From JBBECF01 sp040881945 (GTDB lineage: Bacteria > Pseudomonadota > Alphaproteobacteria > Dongiales > Dongiaceae), in contig JBBECF010000028.1 of assembly GCA_040881945.1 (NCBI GenBank), positions 1 to 44,221 on the forward strand: a DNA stretch of 44,221 bases, read 5' to 3'. Shown here one piece after another: positions 40,113 to 44,221 of this stretch; within the stretch, counting starts at the first letter, position 1, and each line of letters begins with the position of its first letter. Under the pieces are notes generated by a model. It made no database searches, was not told the origin of the DNA, and saw only the letters and a program-made list of their open reading frames with translations. The translations under genes and the position numbers were made by a program.

Positions 40113-41081
40113 TCAGCGGAACGCGCCGCGGCGGTAGAGCCGCCAGGCCAGGACCGGCGCCGACAGCAGCGGGTGGCGGCGCTGCCACGGCGTCGCGGTG
40201 ACGCGGACGCCGGAGTGGCGCGCGATCTTCCACAAGACATAGTCAAGGCCGCCGTCGAACGTGAAGACGGCCTTGATCAGGCGCAGCAGGTTCAACAGTT
40301 TGCCGCCGGCGCGGCGCACCGCCCACAGCGCACCGGCGCGCCGCCGCACCGGCGCCGATTCGGCCGCCGGCACGACGAACCGTCCATCGGAAGCGGCCTG
40401 CGTCCAAGCGAATCCGCTCGCCGTCAGCGCTGCGGGCGTCAGGCGCTCATAGCGGTCCCGGCTCGCCTCGAACAGCAGCCGCGCGCGATCGGGGCGCTCG
40501 GCGCGCAGCTCGGTCCGATAGCTCTCACGGAACCCCCGTATCCACAGCTCGGCCGTCGTGAAGCGGCCGCCGAGCAGTGGAACGATGCGTTCGACCATCG
40601 TCACCATGGCGTCGCGCAGCGCCGCCAGCACGGCATCGCGAGCGGCGGCGTCGCGGACATGGACCAGCCGCACCGGCTGCGAGAAGCGCGACCACAGGGT
40701 CGGCAGAATGCTCCGGCGCGAGGTGCCGCGCCGGAACTGCGCCAGCGCGATGACCGCGTATTTGGCGCGCAGCGCGCGTCCCTGCCACGGCAGTTCGAGG
40801 TAATACACGTTCGGCGGCAATAGCGTATTGGCGATGGCCGCCGCCGCTCCGCGATAGGCGTTCCGGTAGCGGTCCACGACGACGTAGAAGTCGAGAACGC
40901 ATCCCTCGTCCTCCGCCGGGTCGCCCGCGCGGCGCAGGCAGGAGCCGTAATAGAGCACGGCGACCGCCGCGCGCTCGTGGCGCCGGCGGATCGCGTCGGC
41001 CACGGCCAGGACCGAGGCCGGCACGCTGCGCTGCGACTCGGCGGCGATCCAGGCCAGCAGGTCGTCGGCGTCGCCGTCCAT
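40113..41081 (-). CDS. Nucleotidyltransferase-like protein of the sphingolipid head-group cluster
   Basis: A 322-residue protein. Near residue 45 it has VLYYGSCLRRAGDPAEDEG followed by LDFYVVVDRYRNAY, resembling the GS-x-D signature of Pol-beta-type nucleotidyltransferases, although the second acidic residue is replaced by Tyr. Later text includes YYLELPWQGRALRAKYAVIA and a basic C-terminus with FDGGLDYVLWKIARHSGV. It resembles proteins annotated as phosphatidate cytidylyltransferase-like next to CDP-alcohol transferases. It is last in a minus-strand operon after the lipid kinase (6-bp gap). A role in attaching or activating a phospho-head group is inferred from the operon. As I recall, Caulobacter has a three-gene set of similar make-up (cpg genes). 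Confidence 0.6.
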   Translation of the reverse strand: MDGDADDLLAWIAAESQRSVPASVLAVADAIRRRHERAAVAVLYYGSCLRRAGDPAEDEGCVLDFYVVVDRYRNAYRGAAAAIANTLLPPNVYYLELPWQGRALRAKYAVIALAQFRRGTSRRSILPTLWSRFSQPVRLVHVRDAAARDAVLAALRDAMVTMVERIVPLLGGRFTTAELWIRGFRESYRTELRAERPDRARLLFEASRDRYERLTPAALTASGFAWTQAASDGRFVVPAAESAPVRRRAGALWAVRRAGGKLLNLLRLIKAVFTFDGGLDYVLWKIARHSGVRVTATPWQRRHPLLSAPVLAWRLYRRGAFR

Positions 41082-41087
41082 GTTCGC

Positions 41088-42050
41088 TCAGCAGGTCACG
41101 AACACGGCGCGGCGGTCCGCCGTGAGGGTCAAGGGGACGCCGGGCGTGGGCATGAAGATTTCGCCGTCGAGGACGAAGGGGGTCGTCAGGCGCAGCACGA
41201 TCCGGTCGGCGCGGCCGCTGACGTAGCCGCAGTCCGCCATCCATGGACGCGGCCGGCCGCGCAACGTCGGGACCAGCGCCCGGGCGAAGCGCCGCGGTGG
41301 GAAATCGATGCTGGTGTGGCGCAGGCCGCCGGCGCCGCCGCCCCAGAACGGCCTCAGGCCGAGCAGCAGGCGATCGAGCGTCGTTGCCAGCAGCAGGAGA
41401 TACTCTCGCTCCGGCCGCGCGCGCCCGTCCACCTCGATGGTCATGGGATCGCCGCAGAACAGGCCGTTCGAACCGCCGTGGCGGCGGAACAGCACCTGCA
41501 GGACCGACAGGCCGAGGGCGAGGCCGGCCGCCACCGAGCGCTGGGCGCCAAGGGCATGCACCTCGTTCCGTCCCAGGAGGGTTGCCCGATAGAACGCCGC
41601 GGCCCCCCCGAACATGCCATAGACCGGCGGGCTGTCCGCGGCGTAGCGCAGGGCGAGCACCGGCCGCGTCGACTCGACGAGACCGTCGCCGGCCGCGCTG
41701 CGCTCGATCAGCCGCGCCAAGGCGCGGTCGCGCCGACCCTTCAGCCCGACGTCGAGAGCGATCAGGTTCGTCATGCCCGCCGGCAGCACCGCCAGGCGCG
41801 GCGGGTGCTCGAACATCCCTTCGTTGAACAGCGCCGTCAGCGTCGCCTGAACGGTGCCGTCGCCGCCGTTGACGACGACCAGACCGACCTCGCGGCGGGC
41901 CAAGTCGCGCAGCGCGGCGGCGACCTGTGCGGGCTGGCGGGCCTCGATATGCAGGACATCCGGGCTGCGCGCCACTACCTCGGCGATCGCCGCCATGCCA
42001 TGCAGATTCTGCCGGCTGCGCGGATTGCTGATCACGCCGATCCGCATCAC
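41088..42050 (-). CDS. Diacylglycerol/sphingosine-type lipid kinase (candidate ceramide kinase)
   Basis: A 320-residue DAGK-catalytic-domain protein. The nucleotide motif is VVNGGDGTVQATLTALF (GGDGT, residues 62-66), followed by LAVLPAGMTNLIALDVGL in place of the usual PxGTxN, and the late LDGE in PFVLDGEIFMPTPG. Such kinases phosphorylate diacylglycerol, sphingoid bases or ceramide. Its place between CDP-alcohol and nucleotidyltransferase-like genes, across from spt and cerR, supports a ceramide or sphingoid substrate, comparable to Caulobacter CpgB (from memory). The ATG at 42050 overlaps the stop of the upstream CDP-alcohol gene. A single-residue shorter start is possible. Confidence 0.82.
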   Translation of the reverse strand: MMRIGVISNPRSRQNLHGMAAIAEVVARSPDVLHIEARQPAQVAAALRDLARREVGLVVVNGGDGTVQATLTALFNEGMFEHPPRLAVLPAGMTNLIALDVGLKGRRDRALARLIERSAAGDGLVESTRPVLALRYAADSPPVYGMFGGAAAFYRATLLGRNEVHALGAQRSVAAGLALGLSVLQVLFRRHGGSNGLFCGDPMTIEVDGRARPEREYLLLLATTLDRLLLGLRPFWGGGAGGLRHTSIDFPPRRFARALVPTLRGRPRPWMADCGYVSGRADRIVLRLTTPFVLDGEIFMPTPGVPLTLTADRRAVFVTC

Positions 42051-43228
42051 GGCGGGCCGTCATCGGCGAGCCACGACCGCACCGTCCCGCCCCGCCCGCG
42101 GCGCCACAGCGCCTGAATCAGGCGCACGCCGTGAAAGAGCAGCGACAGGGCGGTCCACAGGGCAACCGCCAGGAACCCGAGGTCGGGCCGGCCGAGCGCC
42201 GCCCCGCCGGTCAGCAGCGCCAGATTGGGGTTGCGCCGCGCCGTGATCAGGCGGAAGCGCGTATCGAGCGGCCGCCAGACATGCGTCTCGAACCCGAACC
42301 GCCAGATGAACAGGCCCTCCAGCAACCGCCCGACGACGTAGCCGACGACGACGATCCACAGCCCGGCATCGAGGATCGACGCGCCGCCCGCGCCGTGCAG
42401 GCCGTACCACCACGCCGCATACCAGAACGGCGGGTGCACCAGGTCGATGCCGTGATCGAACGCGTTACCCCAAGGCGTCGAAGCGAAGGTCACGCGGGCG
42501 AGCTTGCCGTCGACGGTGTCGAGGAAGGTCATGACCCAGGCCGCCGCGAGGCCGCTCAGGAAATGGCCGGCCGCGAACAGCCCCAGGGCGAGGAACACGA
42601 AGACGAGGCTGAGCGCCGTCACCGCGTTCGGCGACACCCCGTGGCGCGCCGCCCAGCGCGTGACCCGGAGCGCCGGCGCCGGCCACAGCCACTTCGTGAC
42701 GAAGTCGGTCGCGCCTTTGTACGCCGCCCCGAACATCCGCCGCTCGACGGACTCGGGCGATTCATCGAGCAGCGAATAGACCCGCGGCGCGGCGCGCTTG
42801 CGCAGGCCGTGATGGTAACTCGAGGCCAGATCCTCCGGTCCGACCACGGCGAGCCCGTCCGCGCGCCCATCGCCGGCCGGCATCGTTCGCTGACGCAGCA
42901 GGGCCGCGATGTCCACCGCCCGCCGCGCGGCGACATGGGCGCCGACGGCGACCCGCTCGCCGGCGCCGCCGGGCCGCGTCACCGCGAGGACCGTGCCGGG
43001 GGCGGCGACCAGGCCGCGAACGAGGCTTTCGTCGAACACGTGGTCGGCCCGCACCAGCACCACGGCGCCGGCGTCGGGGAACGGGCTTTCCTCGCCGCGG
43101 CAATCGACGATCCCGGCGCGCGCGAAGCAGCGCCGCCAGCGCGCGCCGGGGCTCAAGCCCCAGAGCGGCACGTCGCAGCGGCCGACGACCCAGGCGCCCG
43201 GCTGAATTGCTCGGGAATTGCGCAACAT
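42047..43228 (-). CDS. CDP-alcohol phosphatidyltransferase with degenerate nucleotidyltransferase N-terminus
   Basis: A 393-residue fusion-like protein. Residues 195-393 form a polytopic CDP-alcohol phosphatidyltransferase domain with a perfect signature: D237, D240, G241, A244, R245, G254, D258, D262 in FLDTVDGKLARV and STPWGNAFDHGIDLVH. Residues 1-190 resemble the cytidylyltransferase half of IPCT/DIPPS bifunctional enzymes (LVRADHVFDESLVRGLV, then SVERRMFGAAYKGATDFVTK) but lack the glycine-rich nucleotide loop at the start, so this half is probably not catalytic. It would transfer an alcohol phosphate to or from a CDP carrier, fitting the building of a sphingolipid head group. It heads the minus-strand operon. 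Confidence 0.8.
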   Translation of the reverse strand: MLRNSRAIQPGAWVVGRCDVPLWGLSPGARWRRCFARAGIVDCRGEESPFPDAGAVVLVRADHVFDESLVRGLVAAPGTVLAVTRPGGAGERVAVGAHVAARRAVDIAALLRQRTMPAGDGRADGLAVVGPEDLASSYHHGLRKRAAPRVYSLLDESPESVERRMFGAAYKGATDFVTKWLWPAPALRVTRWAARHGVSPNAVTALSLVFVFLALGLFAAGHFLSGLAAAWVMTFLDTVDGKLARVTFASTPWGNAFDHGIDLVHPPFWYAAWWYGLHGAGGASILDAGLWIVVVGYVVGRLLEGLFIWRFGFETHVWRPLDTRFRLITARRNPNLALLTGGAALGRPDLGFLAVALWTALSLLFHGVRLIQALWRRGRGGTVRSWLADDGPP

Positions 43229-43273
43229 GGGCGAGCGCCATATATAGCCACTGAGCGAAAGTAAAGAAGCGAA

Positions 43274-44194
43274 ATGTTCACCCTCGCCCATCTGTCCGAC
43301 CCGCACCTTGGATCGCTGCCGGTCCCGACGCCGGCCCAGCTCCTCGGCAAGCGCGTGTTCGGGTACATGTCCTGGCGGCTGCGCCGTCAGGCGATCCACG
43401 ATGGGCCGGTGCTGCCGGCGCTGATCGAGGACCTGCGGAACGCGGGCGCCAACCACGTCGCGGTCACCGGGGACATCACCAACATTTCGCTGCCCGCGGA
43501 GTTCGAACGGGCCGCGGCGTGGCTCCACGATCTCGGCGACCCGAGCGCGGTGACGGTGGTGCCGGGCAACCACGACGCCTATGTCGACGTGCCGTGGAAC
43601 CTGTCCTTGGGCAGATGGGCGCCGTTCATGTCGGGCGACGGCGACGGCGCCGCGGAGACGCCGGTGTCGTCCCCCGGCGATTTCCCGTTCGTCCGACGGC
43701 GCGGCCCGGTCGCCCTCATCGGCGTGTCCACGGCCGAACCGACCTCCGTCGTCAGCGCCGCCGGCCGCGTCGGTCCGGGTCAACTCGCGGCGCTCGAACG
43801 GCTCCTGACCGAGCTCGGCCGGCAGGGGGCGTTCCGGATCGTGCTCATCCACCATCCGCCACTGCCCGGCCGCGCGCCGCGGCGCAAGCAGCTCGCCGAC
43901 GGTGCGGCGTTCCGCGCGGTGATCGGCCGTGCCGGCGCCGAGCTCGTGCTGCACGGCCACACCCATCGCTCCGGCCTCGCCAAGCTGCCGACGCCGCGCG
44001 GACACGCGCCGGTCATCGGCGTGCCGTCGGCCTCGGCGCGGCCGCATCCCGGCAAGATGCACGCGCGTTACCACCTCTACCGCATCGAGGCGGCGGATGG
44101 CGGTTGGCGCGTGCAGGTCGAGGTGCGCGGCGTCGAGCCGACCCTGGACCGCTTTTCGACCGAGGCGCGGTTCTCGCTGTCGATCGAGGGATGA
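43274..44194 (+). CDS. Calcineurin-like metallophosphoesterase
   Basis: A 306-residue two-metal phosphoesterase. Motif I is LAHLSDPHLGSLP (D9, H11), then VAVTGDITNIS, VVPGNHDAY, IVLIHHPPLPG and LHGHTHRSGLAKLP, so every metal ligand is present. No signal peptide or membrane segment is visible, which suggests a cytoplasmic enzyme. It diverges from the CDP-alcohol gene by 45 bp. It may act on a phospho-intermediate of the lipid pathway or have an unrelated cyclic-nucleotide role; only the family is certain. The stop is 27 bp before the window ends. Confidence 0.88.
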   Translation: MFTLAHLSDPHLGSLPVPTPAQLLGKRVFGYMSWRLRRQAIHDGPVLPALIEDLRNAGANHVAVTGDITNISLPAEFERAAAWLHDLGDPSAVTVVPGNHDAYVDVPWNLSLGRWAPFMSGDGDGAAETPVSSPGDFPFVRRRGPVALIGVSTAEPTSVVSAAGRVGPGQLAALERLLTELGRQGAFRIVLIHHPPLPGRAPRRKQLADGAAFRAVIGRAGAELVLHGHTHRSGLAKLPTPRGHAPVIGVPSASARPHPGKMHARYHLYRIEAADGGWRVQVEVRGVEPTLDRFSTEARFSLSIEG

Positions 44195-44221
44195 AAGCCG
44201 TCGGGCGGGCGGCGCCCACCG

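Noticed and set aside
1..44221. tRNA, rRNA, integrase, transposase or prophage genes
   Set aside because: I found no cloverleaf, rRNA signature or recombinase motif; mobility is suggested only by palindromes and direct repeats.

Overview
This is a GC-rich, densely coding chromosomal window, with an assembly gap of 100 N at 11183-11282, from an alphaproteobacterium. The clearest taxonomic signals are a DivK-type response regulator, an EipB/DUF1849 periplasmic protein, a DinB with an N-terminal zinc-ribbon-like extension, an ELM1-family protein and a Caulobacter-like sphingolipid gene set. The exact order cannot be read from the sequence; a rhodospirillales-like or caulobacter-like lineage fits. 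No tRNA, rRNA or CRISPR array was seen.

Layout. (1) 1-8872 is mostly housekeeping: divK (cut by the window edge), a ROK sugar kinase, dinB, eipB, a D-2-hydroxyacid dehydrogenase, agmatine deiminase, aspS and rnd. (2) 8873-11679 is an accessory patch. It holds palindromic intergenic repeats, a ParE-type toxin with a ribbon-helix-helix antitoxin, and a vapBC module bracketed by two decayed pieces of a HigA-like (HTH_37-type) antitoxin that share a 35-bp direct repeat. It also holds a 99-bp-period tandem repeat that runs into the assembly gap. (3) 11680-17209 is a tightly packed operon: a class III aminotransferase, an ELM1-family protein, and neuA, neuB and neuC for nonulosonic (sialic-type) acid synthesis. 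(4) 17527-35574 is a surface-glycan region. It encodes a B12-binding radical SAM enzyme, a TIGR04396-type surface carbohydrate protein, four class I methyltransferases and a polysaccharide deacetylase. It also has a carbamoyltransferase/DUF5989/SxtJ triad, a second DUF5989 gene leading an SGNH-MBOAT-SGNH acylation module, and an ABC exporter. (5) 35633-44194 is a sphingolipid locus. A fatty-acyl-AMP ligase, a ceramide-reductase-like SDR, an acyl carrier protein and serine palmitoyltransferase run on the plus strand. They converge on a minus-strand group of a nucleotidyltransferase-like protein, a diacylglycerol/sphingosine-type kinase and a CDP-alcohol phosphatidyltransferase with a degenerate nucleotidyltransferase N-terminus. 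A metallophosphoesterase lies beyond, divergent from them.

How the genes may work together. NeuC, NeuB and NeuA would make a CMP-activated nonulosonate. The methyltransferases, deacetylase, carbamoyltransferase and MBOAT/SGNH proteins could decorate the glycan, and the ABC protein could export a lipid-linked product. The neighbouring ceramide genes, followed by kinase and head-group genes, suggest an outer membrane with anionic sphingolipids.

The most unusual items are the duplicated DUF5989 genes at the head of two divergent modification modules, the direct junction of surface-glycan and sphingolipid loci, the IPCT/DIPPS-like fusion in the lipid head-group gene, and the vapBC module nested between HigA remnants. 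Functions are inferred from motifs and memory of families; no database search was run.
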